A program made the position numbers and the translations under genes. A model generated the notes under the pieces. The model worked only from the letters and a program-made list of their open reading frames with translations, made no database searches and was not told the DNA's origin. A DNA stretch of 64,000 bases from Parapristionchus giblindavisi. Its lineage: Eukaryota > Nematoda > Chromadorea > Rhabditida > Diplogasteridae. Positions 11,263 through 23,957 of the stretch are shown here, one piece after another (positions within the stretch are counted from its first letter, which is position 1; the number at the start of each line of letters is the position of its first letter). The DNA is taken from contig CALSFV010000095.1 of the NCBI GenBank assembly GCA_943737045.1, positions 124,001 through 188,000 on the forward strand, given 5' to 3'.

Positions 11263-11342
11263 ATAAGGGAAATTTCTGTGAGTGTACTACATGTTGAATT
11301 CAGTTGTTAACAACTACATGCTAACACTTTTTTATGTTGCAG

Positions 11343-11485
11343 GATATACAATTACTGATACTAAAATATCTGTGACAACGAGAAAAGCTGTTTGCGAAGG
11401 AGGAAAATGGAAATATATAAATTCGACTGATGTAAACCATGACCTAGAATTCACCGAACTTCCTCCTGTAAACTGTACACCTGTA
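11343..11485 (+). CDS. exon completing domain 3 of the CCP-like protein
   Basis: Starts in phase 1 after an acceptor ending TTGCAG and reads GYTITDTKISVTTRKAVCE, GGKWKYINSTD, ELPPVNCTPV. This supplies the Y of PGY, the central Cys, the W and the terminal P-x-x-C. It ends in phase 0 at 11485 before a 49-bp intron, so the 680-bp unit that follows can be added without breaking the frame. It is clearly similar to the third exon of each unit. Confidence 0.8.
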
Positions 11486-11534
11486 GTAAGGATATTAAAG
11501 AATATGTTTAATCTTAATGAAATTTTAATTTTAG

Positions 11535-14500
11535 TGCGAGAAAAAAGATGTCGGAAACGGTAATGTGACATATTCGTGTGAAGGAGCCGTGAAGGATGGG
11601 TGTGAAATGGTTATATCCTGTATTCCGGGATATGTCATTTACACGAATACAACTCGTACACCAAAGAAAACATTCGTGTGCAAAGAAGATAAGAATGACT
11701 GGTTCGATATTGACACACAAATATCCTTCGAGGAAGTTCCGGCTAGAGAATGTATAGACGTGAGTTTAAAAAGAATTAAATTACGATGACCTTGAGGACG
11801 TACAACTATTTTCAGAATTGTGCGATAGAGCCAAATATCGCTGGCTCTAATATTGATGTCAACAAAACTTGCATTACGAGTGATGGAAAAACTGAATGCA
11901 CGTTCGATCTTACATGCAATGAAGGTAGGAAACGCTCATAGAAACAGGTATAATTGAAGGGACAACTGTTTCAGGATATGTCATTACTAACACTGTAAAT
12001 ACTACTATTCAAAGAAAGGCTATTTGTACTAATGGAATTTGGAAAATAATAAATACTACCCATACGTCAACGGATATCGAATTTACTGAGCTTCCAAAAG
12101 AAAACTGTTTGATAGGATCTACAACTGAAATCCCTACAGTATCACCAACTCCTGAGGAACCTGTACGTTACTGAAATTTTGAACAAAATGATAATACGCA
12201 TTGATTGATTTTAGTGCGAGAAGAAAGAAGTCGGAAACGGTAATGTGACATATTCGTGTGAAGGAGCCGTGAAGGATGGGTGTGAAATGGTTATATCCTG
12301 TATTCCGGGATATGTCATTTACACGAATACAACTCGTACACCAAAGAAAACATTCGTGTGCAAAGAAGATAAGAAGGAGTGGTTCGATATTGACACACAA
12401 ATATCCTTCGAGGAAGTTCCGGCTAGAGAATGTATAGACGTGAGTTTAAAAAGAATTAAATTACGATGACCTTGAGGACGTACAACTATTTTCAGAATTG
12501 TGCGATAGAGCCAAATATCGCTGGCTCTAATATTGATGTCAACAAAACTTGCATTACGAGTGATGGAAAAACTGAATGCACGTTCGATCTTACATGCAAT
12601 GAAGGTAGGAAACGCTCATAGAAACAGGTATAATTGAAGGGACAACTGTTTCAGGATATGTCATTACTAACACTGTAAATACTACTATTCAAAGAAAGGC
12701 TATTTGTACTAATGGAATTTGGAAAATAATAAATACTACCCATACGTCAACGGATATCGAATTTACTGAGCTTCCAAAAGAAAACTGTTTGATAGGATCT
12801 ACAACTGAAATCCCTACAGTATCACCAACTCCTGACGAACCTGTACGTTACTGAAATTTTGAACAAAATGATAATACGCATTGATTGATTTTAGTGCGAG
12901 AAGAAAGAAGTCGGAAACGGTAATGTGACATATTCGTGTGAAGGAGCCGTGAAGGATGGGTGTGAAATGGTTATATCCTGTATTCCGGGATATGTCATTT
13001 ACACGAATACAACTCGTACACCAAAGAAAACATTCGTGTGCAAAGAAGATAAGAATGACTGGTTCGATATTGACACACAAATATCCTTCGAGGAAGTTCC
13101 GGCGAGAGAATGTATAGACGTGAGTTTAAAAAGAATTAAATTACGATGACCTTGAGGACGTACAACTATTTTCAGAATTGTGCGATAGAGCCAAATATCG
13201 CTGGCTCTAATATTGATGTCAACAAAACTTGCATTACGAGTGATGGAAAAACTGAATGCACGTTCGATCTTACATGCAATGAAGGTAGGAAACGCTCATA
13301 GAAACAGGTATAATTGAAGGGACAACTGTTTCAGGATATGTCATTACTAACACTGTAAATACTACTATTCAAAGAAAGGCTATTTGTACTAATGGAATTT
13401 GGAAAATAATAAATACTACCCATACGTCAACGGATATCGAATTTACTGAGCTTCCAAAAGAAAACTGTTTGATAGGATCTACAACTGAAATCCCTACAGT
13501 ATCACCAACTCCTGACGAACCTGTACGTTACTGAAATTTTGAACAAAATGATAATACGCATTGATTGATTTTAGTGCGAGAAGAAAGAAGTCGGAAACGG
13601 TAATGTGACATATTCGTGTGAAGGAGCCGTGAAGGATGGGTGTGAAATGGTTATATCCTGTATTCCGGGATATGTCATTTACACGAATACAACTCGTACA
13701 CCAAAGAAAACATTCGTGTGCAAAGAAGATAAGAATGACTGGTTCGATATTGACACACAAATATCCTTCGAGGAAGTTCCGGCTAGAGAATGTATAGACG
13801 TGAGTTTAAAAAAGAATTAAATTACGATGACCTTGAGGACGTACAACTATTTTCAGAATTGTGCGATAGAGCCAAATATCGCTGGCTCTAATATTGATGT
13901 CAACAAAACTTGCATTACGAGTGATGGAAAAACTGAATGCACGTTCGATCTTACATGCAATGAAGGTAGGAAACGCTCATAGAAACAGGTATAATTGAAG
14001 GGACAACTGTTTCAGGATATGTCATTACTAACACTGTAAATACTACTATTCAAAGAAAGGCTATTTGTACTAATGGAATTTGGAAAATAATAAATACTAC
14101 CCATACGTCAACGGATATCGAATTTACTGAGCTTCCAAAAGAAAACTGTTTGATAGGATCTACAACTGAAATCCCTACAGTATCACCAACTCCTGACGAA
14201 CCTGTACGCTACTGAAATTTTGAACAAAATGATAATACGCATTGATTGATTTTAGTGCGAGAAGAAAGAAGTCGGAAACGGTAATGTGACATATTCGTGT
14301 GAAGGAGCCGTGAAGGATGGGTGTGAAATGGTTATATCCTGTATTCCGGGATATGTCATTTACACGAATACAACTCGTACACCAAAGAAAACATTCGTGT
14401 GCAAAGAAGATAAGAATGACTGGTTCGATATTGACACACAAATATCCTTCGAGGAAGTTCCGGCTAGAGAATGTATAGACGTGAGTTTAAAAAGAATTAA

Positions 14501-17500
14501 ATTACGATGACCTTGAGGACGTACAACTATTTTCAGAATTGTGCGATAGAGCCAAATATCGCTGGCTCTAATATTGATGTCAACAAAACTTGCATTACGA
14601 GTGATGGAAAAACTGAATGCACGTTCGATCTTACATGCAATGAAGGTAGGAAACGCTCATAGAAACAGGTATAATTGAAGGGACAACTGTTTCAGGATAT
14701 GTCATTACTAACACTGTAAATACTACTATTCAAAGAAAGGCTATTTGTACTAATGGAATTTGGAAAATAATAAATACTACCCATACGTCAACGGATATCG
14801 AATTTACTGAGCTTCCAAAAGAAAACTGTTTGATAGGATCTACAACTGAAATCCCTACAGTATCACCAACTCCTGAGGAACCTGTACGTTACTGAAATTT
14901 TGAACAAAATGATAATACGCATTGATTGATTTTAGTGCGAGAAGAAAGAAGTCGGAAACGGTAATGTGACATATTCGTGTGAAGGAGCCGTGAAGGATGG
15001 GTGTGAAATGGTTATATCCTGTATTCCGGGATATGTCATTTACACGAATACAACTCGTACACCAAAGAAAACATTCGTGTGCAAAGAAGATAAGAATGAC
15101 TGGTTCGATATTGACACACAAATATCCTTCGAGGAAGTTCCGGCTAGAGAATGTATAGACGTGAGTTTAAAAAGAATTAAATTACGATGACTTTGAGGAC
15201 GTACAACTATTTTCAGAATTGTGCGATAGAGCCAAATATCGCTGGCTCTAATATTGATGTCAACAAAACTTGCATTACGAGTGATGGAAAAACTGAATGC
15301 ACGTTCGATCTTACATGCAATGAAGGTAGGAAACGCTCATAGAAACAGGTATAATTGAAGGGACAACTGTTTCAGGATATGTCATTACTAACACTGTAAA
15401 TACTACTATTCAAAGAAAGGCTATTTGTACTAATGGAATTTGGAAAATAATAAATACTACCCATACGTCAACGGATATCGAATTTACTGAGCTTCCAAAA
15501 GAAAACTGTTTGATAGGATCTACAACTGAAATCCCTACAGTATCACCAACTCCTGAGGAACCTGTACGTTACTGAAATTTTGAACAAAATGATAATACGC
15601 ATTGATTGATTTTAGTGCGAGAAGAAAGAAGTCGGAAACGGTAATGTGACATATTCGTGTGAAGGAGCCGTGAAGGATGGGTGTGAAATGGTTATATCCT
15701 GTATTCCGGGATATGTCATTTACACGAATACAACTCGTACACCAAAGAAAACATTCGTGTGCAAAGAAGATAAGAATGACTGGTTCGATATTGACACACA
15801 AATATCCTTCGAGGAAGTTCCGGCTAGAGAATGTATAGACGTGAGTTTAAAAAGAATTAAATTACGATGACCTTGAGGACGTACAACTATTTTCAGAATT
15901 GTGCGATAGAGCCAAATATCGCTGGCTCTAATATTGATGTCAACAAAACTTGCATTACGAGTGATGGAAAAACTGAATGCACGTTCGATCTTACATGCAA
16001 TGAAGGTAGGAAACGCTCATAGAAACAGGTATAATTGAAGGGACAACTGTTTCAGGATATGTCATTACTAACACTGTAAATACTACTATTCAAAGAAAGG
16101 CTATTTGTACTAATGGAATTTGGAAAATAATAAATACTACCCATACGTCAACGGATATCGAATTTACTGAGCTTCCAAAAGAAAACTGTTTGATAGGATC
16201 TACAACTGAAATCCCTACAGTATCACCAACTCCTGAGGAACCTGTACGTTACTGAAATTTTGAACAAAATGATAATACGCATTGATTGATTTTAGTGCGA
16301 GAAGAAAGAAGTCGGAAACGGTAATGTGACATATTCGTGTGAAGGAGCCGTGAAGGATGGGTGTGAAATGGTTATATCCTGTATTCCGGGATATGTCATT
16401 TACACGAATACAACTCGTACACCAAAGAAAACATTCGTGTGCAAAGAAGATAAGAATGACTGGTTCGATATTGACACACAAATATCCTTCGAGGAAGTTC
16501 CGGCTAGAGAATGTATAGACGTGAGTTTAAAAAGAATTAAATTACGATGACCTTGAGGACGTACAACTATTTTCAGAATTGTGCGATAGAGCCAAATATC
16601 GCTGGCTCTAATATTGATGTCAACAAAACTTGCATTACGAGTGATGGAAAAACTGAATGCACGTTCGATCTTACATGCAATGAAGGTAGGAAACGCTCAT
16701 AGAAACAGGTATAATTGAAGGGACAACTGTTTCAGGATATGTCATTACTAACACTGTAAATACTACTATTCAAAGAAAGGCTATTTGTACTAATGGAATT
16801 TGGAAAATAATAAATACTACCCATACGTCAACGGATATCGAATTTACTGAGCTTCCAAAAGAAAACTGTTTGATAGGATCTACAACTGAAATCCCTACAG
16901 TATCACCAACTCCTGAGGAACCTGTACGTTACTGAAATTTTGAACAAAATGATAATACGCATTGATTGATTTTAGTGCGAGAAGAAAGAAGTCGGAAACG
17001 GTAATGTGACATATTCGTGTGAAGGAGCCGTGAAGGATGGGTGTGAAATGGTTATATCCTGTATTCCGGGATATGTCATTTACACGAATACAACTCGTAC
17101 ACCAAAGAAAACATTCGTGTGCAAAGAAGATAAGAATGACTGGTTCGATATTGACACACAAATATCCTTCGAGGAAGTTCCGGCTAGAGAATGTATAGAC
17201 GTGAGTTTAAAAAGAATTAAATTACGATGACTTTGAGGACGTACAACTATTTTCAGAATTGTGCGATAGAGCCAAATATCGCTGGCTCTAATATTGATGT
17301 CAACAAAACTTGCATTACGAGTGATGGAAAAACTGAATGCACGTTCGATCTTACATGCAATGAAGGTAGGAAACGCTCATAGAAACAGGTATAATTGAAG
17401 GGACAACTGTTTCAGGATATGTCATTACTAACACTGTAAATACTACTATTCAAAGAAAGGCTATTTGTACTAATGGAATTTGGAAAATAATAAATACTAC

Positions 17501-19922
17501 CCATACGTCAACGGATATCGAATTTACTGAGCTTCCAAAAGAAAACTGTTTGATAGGATCTACAACTGAAATCCCTACAGTATCACCAACTCCTGAGGAA
17601 CCTGTACGTTACTGAAATTTTGAACAAAATGATAATACGCATTGATTGATTTTAGTGCGAGAAGAAAGAAGTCGGAAACGGTAATGTGACATATTCGTGT
17701 GAAGGAGCCGTGAAGGATGGGTGTGAAATGGTTATATCCTGTATTCCGGGATATGTCATTTACACGAATACAACTCGTACACCAAAGAAAACATTCGTGT
17801 GCAAAGAAGATAAGAATGACTGGTTCGATATTGACACACAAATATCCTTCGAGGAAGTTCCGGCTAGAGAATGTATAGACGTGAGTTTAAAAAAGAATTA
17901 AATTACGATGACCTTGAGGACGTACAACTATTTTCAGAATTGTGCGATAGAGCCAAATATCGCTGGCTCTAATATTGATGTCAACAAAACTTGCATTACG
18001 AGTGATGGAAAAACTGAATGCACGTTCGATCTTACATGCAATGAAGGTAGGAAACGCTCATAGAAACAGGTATAATTGAAGGGACAACTGTTTCAGGATA
18101 TGTCATTACTAACACTGTAAATACTACTATTCAAAGAAAGGCTATTTGTACTAATGGAATTTGGAAAATAATAAATACTACCCATACGTCAACGGATATC
18201 GAATTTACTGAGCTTCCAAAAGAAAACTGTTTGATAGGATCTACAACTGAAATCCCTACAGTATCACCAACTCCTGAGGAACCTGTACGTTACTGAAATT
18301 TTGAACAAAATGATAATACGCATTGATTGATTTTAGTGCGAGAAGAAAGAAGTCGGAAACGGTAATGTGACATATTCGTGTGAAGGAGCCGTGAAGGATG
18401 GGTGTGAAATGGTTATATCCTGTATTCCGGGATATGTCATTTACACGAATACAACTCGTACACCAAAGAAAACATTCGTGTGCAAAGAAGATAAGAATGA
18501 CTGGTTCGATATTGACACACAAATATCCTTCGAGGAAGTTCCGGCTAGAGAATGTATAGACGTGAGTTTAAAAAGAATTAAATTACGATGACTTTGAGGA
18601 CGTACAACTATTTTCAGAATTGTGCGATAGAGCCAAATATCGCTGGCTCTAATATTGATGTCAACAAAACTTGCATTACGAGTGATGGAAAAACTGAATG
18701 CACGTTCGATCTTACATGCAATGAAGGTAGGAAACGCTCATAGAAACAGGTATAATTGAAGGGACAACTGTTTCAGGATATGTCATTACTAACACTGTAA
18801 ATACTACTATTCAAAGAAAGGCTATTTGTACTAATGGAATTTGGAAAATAATAAATACTACCCATACGTCAACGGATATCGAATTTACTGAGCTTCCAAA
18901 AGAAAACTGTTTGATAGGATCTACAACTGAAATCCCTACAGTATCACCAACTCCTGAGGAACCTGTACGTTACTGAAATTTTGAACAAAATGATAATACG
19001 CATTGATTGATTTTAGTGCGAGAAGAAAGAAGTCGGAAACGGTAATGTGACATATTCGTGTGAAGGAGCCGTGAAGGATGGGTGTGAAATGGTTATATCC
19101 TGTATTCCGGGATATGTCATTTACACGAATACAACTCGTACACCAAAGAAAACATTCGTGTGCAAAGAAGATAAGAATGACTGGTTCGATATTGACACAC
19201 AAATATCCTTCGAGGAAGTTCCGGCTAGAGAATGTATAGACGTGAGTTTAAAAAAGAATTAAATTACGATGACCTTGAGGACGTACAACTATTTTCAGAA
19301 TTGTGCGATAGAGCCAAATATCGCTGGCTCTAATATTGATGTCAACAAAACTTGCATTACGAGTGATGGAAAAACTGAATGCACGTTCGATCTTACATGC
19401 AATGAAGGTAGGAAACGCTCATAGAAACAGGTATAATTGAAGGGACAACTGTTTCAGGATATGTCATTACTAACACTGTAAATACTACTATTCAAAGAAA
19501 GGCTATTTGTACTAATGGAATTTGGAAAATAATAAATACTACCCATACGTCAACGGATATCGAATTTACTGAGCTTCCAAAAGAAAACTGTTTGATAGGA
19601 TCTACAACTGAAATCCCTACAGTATCACCAACTCCTGACGAACCTGTACGTTACTGAAATTTTGAACAAAATGATAATACGCATTGATTGATTTTAGTGC
19701 GAGAAGAAAGAAGTCGGAAACGGTAATGTGACATATTCGTGTGAAGGAGCCGTGAAGGATGGGTGTGAAATGGTTATATCCTGTATTCCGGGATATGTCA
19801 TTTACACGAATACAACTCGTACACCAAAGAAAACATTCGTGTGCAAAGAAGATAAGAATGACTGGTTCGATATTGACACACAAATATCCTTCGAGGAAGT
19901 TCCGGCTAGAGAATGCATCAAG
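11535..19922 (+). repeat. 680-bp tandem genic repeat, 12.3 copies
   Basis: Units begin at 11535, 12215, 12895, 13575, 14256, 14936, 15616, 16296, 16976, 17656, 18337, 19017 and 19698. Introns (56, 50 and 52 bp) are as conserved as exons. Variants seen are an extra A in the first intron of units 4, 10 and 12 (681-bp period), CTTTGAGG in place of CCTTGAGG in units 6, 9 and 11, and GAC in place of GAG near the unit end in units 2-4 and 12. Unit 2 codes KEW where the others code NDW, and unit 3 has GGCGAGAGAA for GGCTAGAGAA. Unit 1 is slightly older at its first exon start (AAAAAAGATG). Confidence 0.95.
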
Positions 19923-20082
19923 GTTAAAATTGAAGAGCACCATCATAAGTAAAAGTATTTTCATTTCTTATAGAATTGTGATCTTCCTCCAAACATTACT
20001 GGAAGCTATATAGATGTTGTTACTAGTTGCACAACGAACAGTGGTAAAACTGAATGCACATTTGATCTTCGATGTACGCCAG
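11535..20082 (+). CDS. tandem two-domain units of the CCP/sushi-like protein (12 full units plus partial)
   Basis: Each unit has three exons of 225, 109 and 188 bp (unit 1: 11535-11759, 11816-11924, 11975-12162), together 174 codons. Exon 1 is a whole domain: CEKK, NVTYSCEGAVKDGCEMV, SCIPGYVIYTNTT, FVCKED-DW, FEEVPARECID. Exons 2 and 3 make a second domain (NCAIEPNIAG, CTFDLTCNEG, then GYVITNTVN, AICTNGIWKI, ELPKENC) followed by a Thr/Ser/Pro linker before the next unit. Six cysteines per domain, PGY and a W before the last Cys resemble CCP/sushi modules with an extra cysteine pair. NVT and NTT sequons suggest glycosylation, and an extracellular location is inferred. Unit 13 keeps exon 1 (19698-19922) and then diverges (19974-20082, CDLPPNITGS). 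Adhesion or surface-coat roles are possible but unproven. Confidence 0.85.
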
Positions 20083-20548
20083 GTTAGTACTCATTTTTTT
20101 CATTCATTACTGGGAATATGTTTGTATTAACAATCATTGCTTGCATGTCAGATATATTATAGATTTTCGTCTGTCCCAGGCTAGTTGTATATGCGACCGT
20201 TTGCGTAAGAATCCACTAACAAGGGAACTCTGTGGACTTGTCTTGGCCATATGAGAAGGCACTATCATGACTAGAATAAATGGTGATTACGAATCTCTTT
20301 TTAGGAGTGGCTAGACGACCTGAGTTTCGAGAAAATCGATATCGAAATTTGGCTAGTCAATTTGAAAATTCGCGAGGGGTAGTGCACAAACATTTCCTAT
20401 GAGTTGGTGAACTCATCCACGGCGGCTCAATGATAGTAACTAAGAAGCTCTTGCCTGAGAAAGAAAGTATCGCAAACTGAGTGATGATGAGCAGTAAAAC
20501 ATCTAGGTTCTCCCAGCGCGAAAGTTGATTACGGTATATCTGGGCGCT

Positions 20549-20695
20549 CGCTTCTGACTAGACCTATCATCGAGTTTTACGATTCGCGAGACATGCCGAG
20601 ATGGCTTAATGGATAGAGCTTTTCTTTAGCGATCTGAACCTCGTAGGTTCGAATCCCGCCCAGTGCATATCAACTTTGCCGATTTTTCGTAATGC
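20549..20695 (+). pseudogene. tRNA-like module, family 2, copy 2
   Basis: The tRNA-like body lies at about 20593-20668, with ATGGCTTAATGGATAGAGC (A-box) and GTAGGTTCGAATCCC (B-box). It is preceded by CTGACTAGACCTATCATC and followed by ATCAACTTTGCCGATTTTTC, both shared with the other two copies. Confidence 0.6.
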
Positions 20696-20769
20696 AAGAG
20701 CCTTCAAGCCAAAGTTAAATGTAGGGATTTCTCTTCATTGAACCGCCGTGTCATCTATTAACCTGCGAA

Positions 20770-20850
20770 GCAACGACCTGTGTATAGTAGTGGATAAGGT
20801 GTCCGCGTTAACTTCTAACTGTCACAGGTCTTGCAAACTCTTGCAGCGCT
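20770..20850 (+). pseudogene. tRNA-like sequence, left arm of FB-2
   Basis: CGACCTGTGTATAGTAGTGG matches the A-box half of the FB-B tRNA-like sequence. The B-box is degraded (CACAGGTCTTGCAAACTC). The mirror copy in the right arm is split between 23548-23588 and 23902-23940. Confidence 0.5.
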
Positions 20851-21045
20851 TTTCTTTTGCTGATTTTCTTGATGTCACGATGAAACATCAAAAACATTTT
20901 TTTTTAAACATTAAGCAAAACATAAAAACAAAACACTTTTCTTTTGATCATTTTGTTGTTAAAGTTCGCACAAGCTCAGGCACACACAAAGCGATTCTTT
21001 CATCTTGGACACACAATGAATGATCTTTGACTTGATGTTTTAAGA

Positions 21046-22070
21046 GAGATGGCCGTTAAGACTCGACCACCCCCCCCCGGACGCGTGCGCTAGCAATGAG
21101 AACTGGGAGTCGATACTTGGGTGTTAGGAGTGTCACCGGCCCGTATTACACAAAACACCTGAAATCTCCTGTTTGTGCCCTCAGGCTATTAGGAAAATTA
21201 ATTTAAGTGCGAAAACTTTAAAAATCATAATTTCTCAAATTGTTGAGATAGAGTATAATATCATTTGCGATGCATCTAGGGTGCACAGACCTTGCTAATT
21301 CACTATTAGCATCGAATTCCCGTTGATTCCTAAACCACTTTTTTTACTCAAAATTTTGGTTTTTTTCGGACAAATCATCGCTTGTTGTAGATTGCTCCCA
21401 AAATTTCCGACTAGGTATTGTAGCCTAAGAAATTCTGCATTGATTTAACTTAAAACTGAGTTCTTCCCGATCGACCATTTTGTCGAATTTTTCGCTCGAA
21501 GTTCCGTCATCGATGGTTGTCCCGAACAAATGCTGTATTTTCCAAACGATTTGTGCGGAATTGTGGTCTACTCAAAGTTTCCAGGTTAGGCGAGTAAATT
21601 GACACAAGAAGCCCGTCACTTGGATCAATTTGAAAATTTCGATTTTCATGACCCGGGGGTCATGGTCCGAAAATTTCAAAATATCTCATGTTTGAAATGT
21701 TTTCATTTATGTGGCCTATTGTGAAGTACTAATGATATGAATAATATTCAGCCAATGCTCAATGTCTGATCTATCCTTTCAACCATTTTTTCGAACATTT
21801 TCGTTCTAAATGCGTGCGAAAAATCAGAATTGTGTTCGAATCAGTTTCCAACTTGCTTTCTGTAACATTCTGTCATAGTACTTTACAATGTACATAATCA
21901 ATATGAAAATCGTTTAATTTCGAAAATTCAAAAATTAAATTTGAGTGCCTACTTTTTTGGAAAATTTCTGAAATATTGCAGTTTGTCGACTCGAATGCTG
22001 CGACAATGAGCAAATGACAATGACAGTGTGAAGTGTCATGATGAGTGGAACATAGTAGAACTGGAATCCC
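21046..22070. repeat. inner left arm of FB-2
   Basis: This stretch matches about 22085-23450 in inverted orientation, for example GGTGTTAGGAGTGTCACCGG against CCGGTGACACTCCTAACACC. A CATGACCCGGGGGTCATGG palindrome lies at about 21648-21666. There is no coding signal apart from mirrored open frames. Confidence 0.7.
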
Positions 22071-22101
22071 GGCATTCGGCTCACTTTTGAAAAATCGATT
22101 T

Positions 22102-22122
22102 CCATGACCCCGGGGTCATGGC
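22102..22122. repeat. CCATGACCCCGGGGTCATGG palindrome at the FB-2 axis
   Basis: A perfect 20-bp palindrome next to the symmetry axis of FB-2. Partner copies lie in the arms at about 21649 and, degraded, at about 22399. The same word flanks the FB-B axis. Confidence 0.7.
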
Positions 22123-22725
22123 AAAAAAAAACTGAATTTTCGAAATTAAACGATTTTCATATTGATTATGTACATTGTAAAGTACTATGACAGAATGTAA
22201 CAGAAAGCAAGTTGGAAACTGATTCAAACACAATTCTGATTTTTTGCACTCAAACATAATGAAAATTTTCGAAAAATTGGTTGAAAGAAGAGATCTGCCA
22301 TTGAGCATTGGCTGAATATTATTCACATCATTAGTACTTCAAAATGAGCCCGATAAATGAAAACATTTCAAACTTGAGAAATTTTTAAATTTTCGGACCA
22401 TGACCCCCGTGAAAATCGAAATTTTCAAATTGATCCAAGTGATGGGCTTCTTGTGTCATTTTACTCGTCTCACCTCTAAACTTTGAGTAAACCACAATTC
22501 CGCACAAATCGTTTGGAAAATACAGCATTCGTTCGGGAAAACCATCGATAACGGAAGTTCGAGCGAAAAATTCGACAAAATGGTCGATCGGGAAGAACCT
22601 GGTTTTAAGTTAAATCAATGCAGAATTTCTTAGGCTACAATACCTAGTCGGAAATTTTGGGAGCAATCTACAACAAGCGATGATTTGTCCGAAAAAACCA
22701 AAATTTTGAGTAAAAAAATGGTTTA

Positions 22726-23170
22726 CAAGGGAATGCAAAGAACTCACCATGGAGTTATGATTAGTGATATATATATCACTGGAATCGGAATGAAATTCTG
22801 ACTGGATCACCGTTGAGTCTACTTGCCACGAGCTTCTGGTATTCGACAAAATCGATAACGAAAACCCGAATATTGAAGGCATGAATACGACTATCTTGAT
22901 ATGGATAGCCATATCAACCCGGTTTTCAATTCCAATCCACTGCAGTAGAAGTGTCGGGGACATTGAAGATGAAAACCGAGTTGATATGGCTATCCATATC
23001 AAGAAAGTCGTGTTTATGCCTTCAATATTCGGGTTTTCGTTATCGATTTTCTCGAATACCAGAAGCTCGTGGCAAGTAGACTCCACGGATATCCAGTCAG
23101 AATTTGAAACTGATTCCAGCGATATATGTCACTAATCATAACTCTATGGTGAGTTCAGAGCATTCCCTTG
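22726..23170. mobile_element. 445-bp palindromic MITE with TTA target duplication
   Basis: Ends CAAGGGAATGC and GCATTCCCTTG; arms match along nearly the whole length with the axis near 22945. TTA lies at 22723-22725 and 23171-23173. The opposite FB-2 arm near 21300-21340 shows the empty site, with one TTA between the matching flanks. PIF/Harbinger-type target choice is inferred. Confidence 0.85.
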
Positions 23171-23547
23171 TTAGGAATCAACGGACATTCGATGCTAATA
23201 GTGAATTAGCAAGATCTGTGCACCCTAGATGCATCCAAATGATATTTAGACTCTATCTCAACAATTTGAGAAATTATGATTTTTAAACGTTTTCGCACTT
23301 AAATTAATTTTCCTAATAGCCTGAGGGCACAAACAGGAAATTTCTGCTGTTTTGTGTAATAAGGGCCGGTGACACTCCTAACACCCAAGTATGGACACCC
23401 TGTTCTCATTGCTAGCGAACGTGTCCGGGGGTGGTCGAATATGATCGAGTATTACGGAACATGCCTCTTAAAAAATGTTTTGTTTTGATGTTTAAAAAAA
23501 TGTTTTTGATGTTTCATCGTGACATCAAGAAAATCAGCAAAAGAAAA

Positions 23548-23588
23548 GTGCTGCAAGAGGGATCGAACCTGAGACAGTCAAAAGTTAA
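23548..23588 (-). pseudogene. tRNA-like sequence, right arm of FB-2, split by a MITE
   Basis: GGGATCGAACCTGAGACAG is the B-box half on the minus strand. The A-box half (CCACTACTCTACACAGG) lies at about 23920-23936, beyond the MITE at 23589-23901. Confidence 0.5.
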
Positions 23589-23901
23589 AGGGAGTCTGCC
23601 AAGCAAATCAAGTTGAGGTCATATAACTTATCTGATGCTTTCGACATCATAAACATAAGTGAAAAAAATTATAAAAATATTGTGAACGAATTAAATAGTG
23701 ACCTGAAACGCGAGATCTGGCAACTTCCTTGTTTTATCGGCTTTGGCCCTACATGATCTGTTCATATCGGAACGATTTATTGTAGCTTTTGTTTAAAAAA
23801 ACATCTAAACTTTTCAAAAAAAATTTTTTTTGAATTTATATTGCTTAGTTAGTATAAGAATAATGATCTTGAAGAGTAATTTTTTGAATGGCAGTCTCCC
23901 T
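23589..23901. mobile_element. 313-bp MITE with TTAA target duplication
   Basis: Ends AGGGAGTCTGCC and GGCAGTCTCCCT with TTAA at 23585-23588 and 23902-23905. The mirror FB-2 arm near 20810 keeps an uninterrupted GTTAAC site. TTAA suggests piggyBac-like targeting, but a TA duplication with ends AAGGG and CCCTT fits the same bases. The interior is AT-rich and non-coding. Confidence 0.75.
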
Positions 23902-23957
23902 TTAACGGGAACACCTTATCCACTACTCTACACAGGTCATTGCTATGGAAGTTGATA

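Larger units (their letters stand above)
9364..11284. mobile_element. TIR element (CACTCACAGAAAATT ends) inside an intron
   Basis: Starts CACTCACAGAAAATT and ends AAATTTCTGTGAGTG. TA follows the right end at 11285-11286, while the left flank is CA, a likely decayed TA. The same ends bound the element at 26954-27484. Subterminal CCCTTA and TAAGGGA words are repeated. It contains a nested 109-bp hairpin MITE (9413-9521), a tRNA-like module and a 1.4-kb foldback (9818-11262). Removing it restores a host intron of about 65 bp. Confidence 0.75.

Noticed and set aside
11514..19964. Recurring minus-strand frames of 88-115 codons (MCVNIEPVILIFFAHECF)
   Set aside because: Antisense shadows of the 225-bp exon in each 680-bp unit; they recur only because the unit recurs and cross its introns.
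22610..23086. 158-codon minus-strand frame and its + strand mirror
   Set aside because: It runs through the 445-bp palindromic MITE and across its edge into the FB-2 arm; both mirrored arms stay open and no family is recognisable.
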